A stretch of 64,000 nucleotides of DNA, from positions 806,001 to 870,000 of the forward strand of contig NZ_FTOT01000001.1 of the NCBI RefSeq assembly GCF_900156815.1. Direction: 5' to 3'. The notes beneath the pieces are model-generated. The model was given only the letters and a program-made list of their open reading frames with translations, had not been told where the DNA came from and searched no databases. The stretch's first letter is position 1. Each line of letters begins with the position of its first letter. Shown piece by piece: positions 27,130 to 33,887 of this stretch. Both the position numbers and the translations under genes were made by a program. Source of the DNA: Gemmobacter megaterium. GTDB lineage: Bacteria > Pseudomonadota > Alphaproteobacteria > Rhodobacterales > Rhodobacteraceae.

Positions 27130-28907
27130 CGCCGCTGCATCCAGCTTGACGCAAGCACCGGCTTTTTCGCCACCACCAGCGGCTCTGCCCGCGACAGGGC
27201 ATCGCGGCGGCTTTCGGGGTTGATCGTCACCACCTGGCGCGCGGCAAAGGCATAGACGGTGCAGTCCAGCGCCTCGGCCCGCCGCCCAGGGATGCGCACA
27301 AAGCTGCGCACCGGCTGGCCCCTGGCATAGCGCACCACCGCCCGCTCGGACGCTGCCTGTTCAAACCAGACAGCGGGCAGCGTGTCGGAAAACCGCATCA
27401 GCGCCGGGCGGGGGAAGCGGGCGAAGAGCTGCCCTTTCACCGTGTCAACGCCCACGATCCACAGCCGCGCGCCGGTCTTGGTCGTGGACCCTGCCCGCTC
27501 GATCATCGGGCGGTTGCCGGGCGCCCCCTTGATCGCCAGCACCTTGCGCCGGGTGCGCGGGGTGCAGAAGGCGGTGACGCGGTGCATGGACGTGCCGTCG
27601 CCCGCATCCACCGCCGCCGCGTCAATCGCCATGCGCCCGCCCAGCAGGTGCGGGAAGCGTTCCTGCAACAGCTCGTCCAGGGCCGCCCAGGTTTCCTCGG
27701 CATCGTATGGCCCCCAGATGACACGATGCCCCAGAATCAGCGCGCAGCCCGATTCCGTCCAGCCGCAATAGGTCAGTTCCAGTCGGTCGTGCTGGACGTC
27801 GCAGCCCACGGTCAGCACCAGCACCTCTGCCGGGATCAGGTCGAGGTTGAAGGATTCGGCCCGCGCCGCCATTCCGGTTTCGTCCAGCTCTTCGCCATCG
27901 TTGCGCCAGCCCTGGCCAAGGATGGTGTTGACGAAGGTTTGCAGGGTGCTGGGATCATCCTTGGCGGCGACGAATTCCACCGCCAGCTTGGCCCATGCGG
28001 CGTTGGCATGAAGCGACACCAGGGCATTGAGGCGAAAGCCCGCATGGCCCGCAACCTCGGGGCGGGTGGCCCGCCACTGGCCCGCCGCGACCATGGCAGG
28101 CTTGTGCCGTTCCTCGATCTCGGCTGCGCAATGCGGGCAGCGCCAGCGGGCGGTTTCGGGGGCGCCTTCGTCCCAGGTGATCGCGTCCCAGGTGATTTCC
28201 TCGAAGGTGCCGCAGTTGGGGCAAGGCACCTCGAACACCCGCATGTCGGACTGTGCATAGGCGCGCAGCACATGGCTGGTTTCCTCGTGAACCGGGGTGC
28301 TGCCCAGCACGATCTTGCGGTCCGGGAACGACAGGGTGCGGCGTTCGGCAAGCAGGATGGGCGAACCTTCGGACGTGGCTTCCATGCCGTCTGCCTCGTC
28401 AATGAACAGCAGCCGCACGTTGTGGCGCCGCAGGTTCCGGGGCGCCTTGGCAGCCACCACCTTGAGCGACCCGCCGGGGAAGCGGCGTGACAGCAGGGTG
28501 TTGCGTCCGGCTTCGTCCAGGTCACCAGACAGGGCCGCCGCGACGGCAGGCGATGCCCCGAAGATCGGTTCAACGTCGCTGACCACATAGTCCCGGCAAT
28601 CGGCCTCAGCAGGCAGCAAGCACAGAATCGGGGCGGGGTCATTGGCAACGAAGCTGGCGACAGCGGACGTCAGAAGGGTTGTGAAGCCCACCCGCACCGG
28701 CTTGACCAGGGTAACGCGCTCGATCAGCGGATCGCCAATGGCATCGGCAATTTCGCGCTGGAAGGGCCACAGCCGCACAAGGCCGGGTTGGCTGGACACG
28801 CCATCGGGCAGGTGAACTTCGCGCTCGATCCATTCCGACAGGCGCAGCCGGGGCGGCGGCAGAAGGGCGCGCAGGGCCTCGGCCCGGATCGTCTCAATGG
28901 TCGCCAT
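27126..28907 (-). CDS. phage terminase large subunit (GpA family)
   Basis: A 593-residue packaging ATPase/nuclease of the lambda gpA family. The ATPase part shows KPVRVGFTT (Walker-A position) and LLFIDEADGM (Walker B); a zinc-finger-like CPNCGTFEE...CPHCAAE lies in the middle, and the nuclease part includes VLTVGCDVQHDRLEL and GRMAIDAAAVDAG. It cuts and translocates DNA into procapsids. It overlaps the small-subunit gene by 14 bases. Confidence 0.93.
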   Translation of the reverse strand: MATIETIRAEALRALLPPPRLRLSEWIEREVHLPDGVSSQPGLVRLWPFQREIADAIGDPLIERVTLVKPVRVGFTTLLTSAVASFVANDPAPILCLLPAEADCRDYVVSDVEPIFGASPAVAAALSGDLDEAGRNTLLSRRFPGGSLKVVAAKAPRNLRRHNVRLLFIDEADGMEATSEGSPILLAERRTLSFPDRKIVLGSTPVHEETSHVLRAYAQSDMRVFEVPCPNCGTFEEITWDAITWDEGAPETARWRCPHCAAEIEERHKPAMVAAGQWRATRPEVAGHAGFRLNALVSLHANAAWAKLAVEFVAAKDDPSTLQTFVNTILGQGWRNDGEELDETGMAARAESFNLDLIPAEVLVLTVGCDVQHDRLELTYCGWTESGCALILGHRVIWGPYDAEETWAALDELLQERFPHLLGGRMAIDAAAVDAGDGTSMHRVTAFCTPRTRRKVLAIKGAPGNRPMIERAGSTTKTGARLWIVGVDTVKGQLFARFPRPALMRFSDTLPAVWFEQAASERAVVRYARGQPVRSFVRIPGRRAEALDCTVYAFAARQVVTINPESRRDALSRAEPLVVAKKPVLASSWMQRR

Positions 28908-29388
28908 GGGCCAGCCCTTCCAGCGTTGCGCGGATCTCGGCATCCAGCACCGCCACTTCGGCGGCAGTCAGTTGCGGCAGCGCGGCCCGCACCCGCGACG
29001 GCACCGCCAGCACCCCGGCCCGCACCTTGCGCAGCACCTCGAACCATTCGCGGCTGACGTCAGCGGCGGGCACCAGCTCGCCCCGCAGCGCGGCGTTTTT
29101 CAAGGCCACGGCGTCGGCTTGTTCCCGCGCCAGCCGCGCCCGTTCGGCGGTCAGGTTCACGGTCTGCTCTTCCCCGCCCCGGCCCGAGGCAACGCCGCGA
29201 AGATGCTGGACATAGGCCCGCACCGTCGCAGCAAGGTCGTAGGCGTCGTGCCCGAGGTGAACCGCGATGCCGCGCTTCTTGAGGTCGGTCAGCGCGCCCG
29301 AGGTCAGCGCCAGCAGGTCGCACAGGTCTTTCCCGCCGACCCGGTGAACCCTCTCGCCTTCCAATCCCAATTCGTCCAGGATGCGCAC
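28894..29388 (-). CDS. phage terminase small subunit (Nu1-like)
   Basis: A 164-residue protein with an N-terminal winged-helix-like region (KDLCDLLALTSGALTDLKKRGI, of the Nu1 type), a polar linker and a C-terminal helical part (ARLAREQADAVALKNAALRGE) that would bind the large subunit. Lambda-type terminases recognise a cos site, so packaging of element DNA by its own terminase is implied. Confidence 0.85.
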   Translation of the reverse strand: MRILDELGLEGERVHRVGGKDLCDLLALTSGALTDLKKRGIAVHLGHDAYDLAATVRAYVQHLRGVASGRGGEEQTVNLTAERARLAREQADAVALKNAALRGELVPAADVSREWFEVLRKVRAGVLAVPSRVRAALPQLTAAEVAVLDAEIRATLEGLAHGDH

Positions 29389-29480
29389 TGTTCTTATCCC
29401 CTTGATTTTCTTTGCATAGCTTCAAATGCCGGGGTGCGAATTACCCGCACCGCAGGCTTGCCGGAAGGACCCGCGCCCGG

Positions 29481-29780
29481 TCACGCCCGCCCCGCAGGCG
29501 GGCGCATGGCCAGTGAAGCAGCGTGCAACGAGGGCAGGTTCTCGACCCGCTCCGCCGCCTGGCGAAACATGACAGCCGCCTGCGGCCCACCCAGAAGCAA
29601 GGTCACCGTTGCGACGATCTGCCCATGTGCCCCAGCGGCGATGCATTCGGGCGGATAGCCGGTGATTGCCTGGAAGTCGGCCAGCATCCGGGCCACCATG
29701 TCTGCCGCCTCGTTCGCCATGTCCTGTCTGGTCTTGTCCGTCATCGTCTTGGCCTTTCCTTGGTCCGGTCGGTTGATCAT
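29481..29780 (-). CDS. hypothetical small element protein
   Basis: A 99-residue protein; helix TRQDMANEAADMVARMLADF, then a hydrophobic region ATVTLLLGGPQAAVMF. Two starts fit: 29780, whose ATG overlaps the preceding stop as ATGA, and 29744, preceded by AAAGG. Function unknown. Confidence 0.6.
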   Translation of the reverse strand: MINRPDQGKAKTMTDKTRQDMANEAADMVARMLADFQAITGYPPECIAAGAHGQIVATVTLLLGGPQAAVMFRQAAERVENLPSLHAASLAMRPPAGRA

Positions 29781-30094
29781 CCTTGCGCCACCTTCGCCAG
29801 CTTGCGCAGTTCCCAAGCAATCTCGCTGCGCTCCTCGAAGAACCGTTCGGGGTTGCTGTGAGACACCATCAGCCGCAGCACCCGCGCCGCTAGCGCTTCG
29901 ATCCGGTCGGGCACCGGAATAGGCTTGTGCCGCACGCCCAAGGGCGGCACGCAATAATCCCTTTCTTTAGAAAGGGAGGGGGTTTGCGCACCGGAGTTCG
30001 CGGGGAGTTCGCGGGGGTTTGCGCGCATAGGTCGCGGGGGTTTGCGCAGCCCATTTTTGGAGTTCGCGGGGAGTTCGCGGGGGTTTGCGCACAT
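29777..30094 (-). CDS. hypothetical protein with internal repeat
   Basis: A 105-residue protein whose first third contains ANPRELPANS twice, encoded by the 32-bp direct DNA repeat described separately; the last 55 residues are helical (IEALAARVLRLMVSHSNPE). The start overlaps the RepA stop as TGATG. The repeated N-terminus may reflect a function of the DNA rather than of the protein. Confidence 0.55.
   Translation of the reverse strand: MCANPRELPANSKNGLRKPPRPMRANPRELPANSGAQTPSLSKERDYCVPPLGVRHKPIPVPDRIEALAARVLRLMVSHSNPERFFEERSEIAWELRKLAKVAQG
29959..30090. repeat. iteron-like repeat cluster next to repA
   Basis: A 32-bp sequence is repeated perfectly at 29993-30024 and 30059-30090. Its 3' core GGGGGTTTGCGC also occurs at 29978-29989 and 30036-30047, making four copies in 113 bases in one orientation. 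A perfect hairpin CCCTTTC-TTTA-GAAAGGG lies at 29959-29976. Clustered direct repeats beside a RepA-like ATPase suggest a replication origin. Confidence 0.6.
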
Positions 30095-31269
30095 CACTTC
30101 GCCTCCTGAATGACAGTGGTTTTCTTCCGGTGCCGATCAACTTCAACGTCCCGGATCATGCCTTGTGTGAACAGGCGTTCCATCGCATCAGCGAAAGCGG
30201 GCTTGGTAATTCCCTCGGCTTCTGGGTGTGCTGCGAAGATCGTAGGCGCGAAGTATCGGCCCGCACGGCTGTTCACATCGCGGCCTTGTTCCGTGTAAAT
30301 GCGCAGCAACTCTAGGAATTTCCGCATGGCCTTGCTGCGCTGCGCGCTGCGGTCCAGTCCGGTTTCCGCCTCGTCGGCAACGAACACGCCATCGCGCCAC
30401 CTCAGAGCGATCTCCGTGCCCTTGCGGCCAAAGTTCGCCTTCATGGTGGACAGGACGCGGAAGTCCGGGTCTGGCTCTTCCTCCCCCTGGAACACGCGGT
30501 GCAGGAATAGCCGGGAACGCACCTTGCTATTCCATGCCGTCGATCCGCCATCACCGCTGCCTGAGGCAAGGCCGCTGCGCGATGGGTGCGCAAGCAACAG
30601 GACAGCGCAGTCATGCCGGATCGCCAGCCCGATCAGGATGCCCACGAATTGGGTAACATGTGCCCGGTCGTTCTCATTGCCGGGGAACAGGTCGGCAAGT
30701 GTGTCCAGCACCAGAAGCGCCGGGTGCTGTTCGGCTATGACTGCATCTAGTTCGCTGTAAAGGGCCGATCTGCGCAGGACTCCAGAGCGAGGGTTCAGCG
30801 TTGCCAGCAAGGCGTCCTCGCCCGCAAGGCTGCGGAATGTCAGCCGGTCGAGATCCGCGAAAGTCCTGCCCTCGGCATCCAGAATGGCGGCAAAGCGGCG
30901 GTGCAATTCGTCGTCGTCATCCTCGGCACTCAGGAACACCACAGGCCCGCTGGTGACATCGCGGCCAAGCCATTTTCCGCCCGTCACGACTGCCACGGCC
31001 AGTTGCTTTGCCAGCAAGGATTTGCCTGTGCCTCCGTCGCCATAGAGGGCTGTAACAACATGCTGCGGGATCAGGTCGGGCACCAACCAGCACCGGGGCG
31101 GGATGGGCTTGCCGTCCAGCTCGGCGGCAGACCGAAACCGGCTCTTGCGCCCGCCTGGCGAAGCCGGGGGCTGTGCTCTTGCATCGCGCGGTCGGTTCCT
31201 GAATTCCGCAAGATCGGTCACATTCGGCGGAACCGGGATCAGATCATCAAAGGGGTCTTTGTCGCTCAT
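30094..31269 (-). CDS. RepA-like AAA family ATPase/helicase
   Basis: A 391-residue RecA-fold ATPase of the RSF1010 RepA type. Walker A is GDGGTGKSL (77-85), Walker B LLVLDTLADL (Asp189), with the preceding VVFLSAEDDDDELHRR and the later LLLAHPSRSG; a C-terminal winged-helix region follows (about 310-391). Such proteins act as replicative helicases of plasmids and satellites. No primase is seen, so host or helper primase would be needed. Confidence 0.87.
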   Translation of the reverse strand: MSDKDPFDDLIPVPPNVTDLAEFRNRPRDARAQPPASPGGRKSRFRSAAELDGKPIPPRCWLVPDLIPQHVVTALYGDGGTGKSLLAKQLAVAVVTGGKWLGRDVTSGPVVFLSAEDDDDELHRRFAAILDAEGRTFADLDRLTFRSLAGEDALLATLNPRSGVLRRSALYSELDAVIAEQHPALLVLDTLADLFPGNENDRAHVTQFVGILIGLAIRHDCAVLLLAHPSRSGLASGSGDGGSTAWNSKVRSRLFLHRVFQGEEEPDPDFRVLSTMKANFGRKGTEIALRWRDGVFVADEAETGLDRSAQRSKAMRKFLELLRIYTEQGRDVNSRAGRYFAPTIFAAHPEAEGITKPAFADAMERLFTQGMIRDVEVDRHRKKTTVIQEAK

Positions 31270-31838
31270 TGCGCGGCCCCCTGAATTGCCCCGCTCGGAT
31301 CCACCCGCCGCAGGAACGCCCGTTGATCAGCAACCGGCAGCGCCCGCCACAGACGCACCAGCAGGGCCTTGCGGGCGTTCACTTTCAAGGCATCATCGCC
31401 CAGGCGGTCGAGGCAGGCGCGCAGATAGGCCAGCAACTCGAAGGGCGCGGCAAAGCTTGCCCAGGATGCCGCCTCGGCCTCAATGGCCAGCAGATGCGGC
31501 ACAGGGCTGCCCGCGCGCAGGTCTGCCAGCGCAGCAGACATGATGAATACCGCATCGTCGCGGTCACATTCTGCAATCGCAGCGCAAAGCCGTGTTGCCG
31601 AAGCGGCGCGATTCCGGTAGGTTTCCGTCTTGAAGATCGCTTTTCCGAAAGCTGCCCCGGTTGCGCCCGCCAGCGCGCCGGGGTTTTTCTTTTTCAGCCC
31701 GTCCACGGGGTGATTTTTGTCTTTACAAGAACCGGCATTGTTCCCGCCATGTTCGCCATTTGATCCATAGCGATTGGAAAACCCATCATATTGATTAGAA
31801 AGGGAAATGTCTGTTTCCGGCAGAAACCTGCACTTCAT
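31266..31838 (-). CDS. att-spanning gene, element protein of unknown function
   Basis: Encodes 190 residues in the integrated state, starting at a host-derived ATG (31838) just outside attR. The N-terminal ~45 residues are Asn/Gly-rich (SNQYDGFSNRYGSNGEHGG), followed by a basic patch (GLKKKNPG) and an Ala-rich helical domain. On excision the first codons would be replaced by MAKAMGVE from the left end, with a good ribosome-binding site. It overlaps repA by four bases. Family not recognised; position before repA suggests replication or its control. Confidence 0.6.
   Translation of the reverse strand: MKCRFLPETDISLSNQYDGFSNRYGSNGEHGGNNAGSCKDKNHPVDGLKKKNPGALAGATGAAFGKAIFKTETYRNRAASATRLCAAIAECDRDDAVFIMSAALADLRAGSPVPHLLAIEAEAASWASFAAPFELLAYLRACLDRLGDDALKVNARKALLVRLWRALPVADQRAFLRRVDPSGAIQGAAQ
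31821..31834. other. right attachment site (attR core)
   Basis: Second copy of CAGAAACCTGCACT in the same orientation as at 20274-20287. Host sequence follows: 31835-32032 has no gene I can support before the tRNA-Leu. Confidence 0.7.
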
Positions 31839-32032
31839 TCCCGAACATGATCATCCGGCCTGCGCGCCCGTCCCTGCATCGGTTTTCGGTGTGCAGAGAT
31901 CGTTCTGCATCTGGCAGGGCGGTGTGCGGCAGGTTTTGCAGCTTGTGCCACAGCCCTGCCCGAGAATCGCTATGGACCCGGCGTCTTAGGGGTGGGAACA
32001 AGCCGACGGTATCGGTCACACTGGCAGGGTGA

Positions 32033-32116
32033 TGGTGCGGGCGGTCGGATTCGAACCGACACTCCTTGCGGAAGCAGAGTTTGAGTCTGCCGCGTCTACC
32101 GTTCCGCCACGCCCGC
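32033..32116 (-). tRNA. tRNA-Leu (anticodon CAA)
   Basis: An 84-nt class II tRNA with encoded CCA. Acceptor GCGGGCG pairs with CGCCCGC, the anticodon arm GCAGA-CTCAAAC-TCTGC gives CAA, a variable arm (CTTCCGCAAGGAG) follows and the T arm is TCGGTTCGAATCCGA. Its 3' end faces the element but no copy is found at the other boundary. Confidence 0.95.
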
Positions 32117-32361
32117 ACATTCCGCAATCCATGGTAGACACGGGAACCCCCGCTGGACTGACGGCACATCTTCGGCAAGGGCACCTTGCCTGACGATCCC
32201 GCACCGAGGCGCGATCTGATGCCTCCTCTAGCGTTGCGCGGGGGCGTCGTCAATCGCCCTTGCGCGTGCACCGTTCCGTGATGGGCCATGCGGTGCGGTC
32301 GGGCTTGATGTTCTGCCGCACCACGCCCATTACTGCCGCAGATCATCACCTGGGGCCACGC
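32117..32361. other. intergenic region between tRNA-Leu and dsbB
   Basis: About 245 bases; it should hold the tRNA promoter on the minus strand and the dsbB promoter on the plus strand. No other feature seen. Confidence 0.4.
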
Positions 32362-32826
32362 ATGACACGCCAACGCCTGATACTTGCCGCTGCGGGCGGC
32401 TCTGCGGCCCTGCTGCTCGGGGCGGTCTGGTTCCAGTATGTCCTGGGCCTGTTCCCCTGCGCGCTGTGCATCTGGCAGCGCTGGCCGCATCTGGCCGCCG
32501 TGGTGCTGGGCGCGCTGGGGCTGAAGGTGCCGGGGCGCGTCATTCCGGCACTCGGGATGCTGGCGGTGCTGATCTCGGCCGGGATCGGCGGCTTTCACGT
32601 CGGGGTCGAACAGGGCTGGTGGGCCGGTCTGGAAAGCTGCTCGGGACAGGGACTGGCAGGCATGTCCGCCGCAACACTGCTCGACCCGCTGGCCGACGCG
32701 CCCGAACCCGTGCGCTGTGATCAGGTGGCCTGGAGCCTGCTGGGACTTTCCATGGCCGGGTGGAACGTTCTGGCCAGCCTGGCGCTGGCGGCGATCTGGT
32801 GGAGGGCGGCGCGCAAACCGGCCTGA
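32362..32826 (+). CDS. dsbB: disulfide bond formation protein B
   Basis: A 154-residue inner-membrane protein with four helices. The first periplasmic loop has FPCALCIWQR (Cys33/Cys36) and the second has Cys93 and Cys119 (ESCSG ... VRCDQ), the two redox pairs of DsbB, which reoxidises DsbA using quinone. The start at 32362 gives a standard N-terminus; the frame is open upstream without homology. Confidence 0.88.
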   Translation: MTRQRLILAAAGGSAALLLGAVWFQYVLGLFPCALCIWQRWPHLAAVVLGALGLKVPGRVIPALGMLAVLISAGIGGFHVGVEQGWWAGLESCSGQGLAGMSAATLLDPLADAPEPVRCDQVAWSLLGLSMAGWNVLASLALAAIWWRAARKPA

Positions 32827-32933
32827 CGAGGCATTTCGGCACGGCACGTTTCACGGGATCCAAAGCCCCGTTGGCTGACAGCGCGCAAGGGGCGCGAGGG
32901 GCGTAGCGGCCCCTCGCATCCCCCAGGCAGGAG

Positions 32934-33812
32934 TCAGCCCCGATCCATCGCACGGAGCCGCGCGATCAGGCTTGATGTATCCCAGCGCCCGCCGCCCATG
33001 CGCTGCACATCCTTGTAATACTGGTCGATCAGCGCAGTTCCCGGCAGGCTGGCCCCGATCTGGTCAGCGGTGTCCAGACAGATGCCCAGATCCTTGCGCA
33101 TCCAGTCAACGGCAAAGCCGAAATCGAAACGGTCCTCCAGCATGGTCTTGTGGCGGTTGACCATCTGCCAGCTTCCGGCCGCGCCCCCCTGGATGACATC
33201 GACCACCGCCGCACCGTCAAGCCCGGCTTTCTCGGCGAAATGCAGCGCCTCGGCCAGCCCTTGCACCAGCCCGGCGATGCAGATCTGGTTGACCATCTTG
33301 GTCAACTGCCCTGCCCCGCTGTCGCCCAACCGGCGCACGGTGCGCCCATAGGCCATCATCACCGGCTCTGCGGCGGCATACTGTGCTTCGCCCCCGCCGC
33401 ACATGATGGACAGCACGCCATTCTCGGCCCCGGCCTGACCGCCCGACACCGGCGCATCGACAAAGCCGATGCCCTGCCCCTTTGCCAAATCATACATCTC
33501 GCGCGTGACCTGCGCCGATACCGTCGTGTGATCCACAAAGATCGCGCCCTGTGCCATACCGGCAAAGGCGCCGTCCGGCCCGGTGCACACCTGCCGCAAA
33601 TCGTCGTCATTGCCGACACAGGCCATCACGAATTCGGCACCTGTCGCGGCCTCGCGCGCGGTCAATGCGGCGGCGCCGCCATGCCGCTCCACCCAGGTTG
33701 CGGCCTTGGCGGCCGTGCGATTCCACACCGTCACCTGATGCCCCTTGGCCACCAGATGCCCCGCCATCGGAAAGCCCATTACCCCCAGACCCAGAAATGC
33801 GACCCGTGCCAT
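32934..33812 (-). CDS. beta-hydroxyacid dehydrogenase (3-hydroxyisobutyrate type)
   Basis: A 292-residue NAD(P)-dependent dehydrogenase. The N-terminal Rossmann motif is FLGLGVMGFPMAGHL, the substrate motif is DAPVSGGQAGAENG, and the catalytic lysine lies in GQLTKMVNQI. 3-hydroxyisobutyrate, tartronate semialdehyde and succinic semialdehyde reductases share these features, so the substrate is not settled. Divergent from the acylase gene. Confidence 0.88.
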   Translation of the reverse strand: MARVAFLGLGVMGFPMAGHLVAKGHQVTVWNRTAAKAATWVERHGGAAALTAREAATGAEFVMACVGNDDDLRQVCTGPDGAFAGMAQGAIFVDHTTVSAQVTREMYDLAKGQGIGFVDAPVSGGQAGAENGVLSIMCGGGEAQYAAAEPVMMAYGRTVRRLGDSGAGQLTKMVNQICIAGLVQGLAEALHFAEKAGLDGAAVVDVIQGGAAGSWQMVNRHKTMLEDRFDFGFAVDWMRKDLGICLDTADQIGASLPGTALIDQYYKDVQRMGGGRWDTSSLIARLRAMDRG

Positions 33813-33887
33813 GCCTTCCCCCTGCTTTCGCTTTCGTCTACCTTCCCGCAATCCGTTACCCTGCCCCGACGCCGGAGCAAAGCCCCA

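Larger units (their letters stand above)
20274..31834. mobile_element. integrated phage-satellite-like element (capsid without tail)
   Basis: An 11.56-kb element inserted at the distal end of ssrA and bounded by the direct repeat CAGAAACCTGCACT. Reading the minus strand from right to left, it encodes a protein of unknown function, a RepA-like ATPase, two small proteins, terminase small and large subunits, Arc-type repressors, small proteins, a MerR-like regulator, portal, protease/capsid fusion, head-tail joiner, excisionase-like protein and integrase. No tail, baseplate, lysis or tail-fibre gene is present. A tail-less, capsid-encoding, self-integrating element matches capsid-forming phage-inducible chromosomal islands; a decayed prophage is the alternative. 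Confidence 0.75.

Noticed and set aside
21658-28907. Gene transfer agent cluster of the Rhodobacter type
   Set aside because: Gene transfer agent clusters have tail genes and no integrase or att sites; here the element has int, xis, replication genes and direct repeats.
29978-30090. CRISPR-like direct repeats
   Set aside because: Spacing is irregular, only two full copies exist and no cas genes are near.
32033-32116. tRNA-Leu as the attachment target of the element (its 3' end faces the element)
   Set aside because: No copy of its 3' end is present near 20.0-20.4 kb, whereas a 14-bp repeat at ssrA pairs with 31821-31834.
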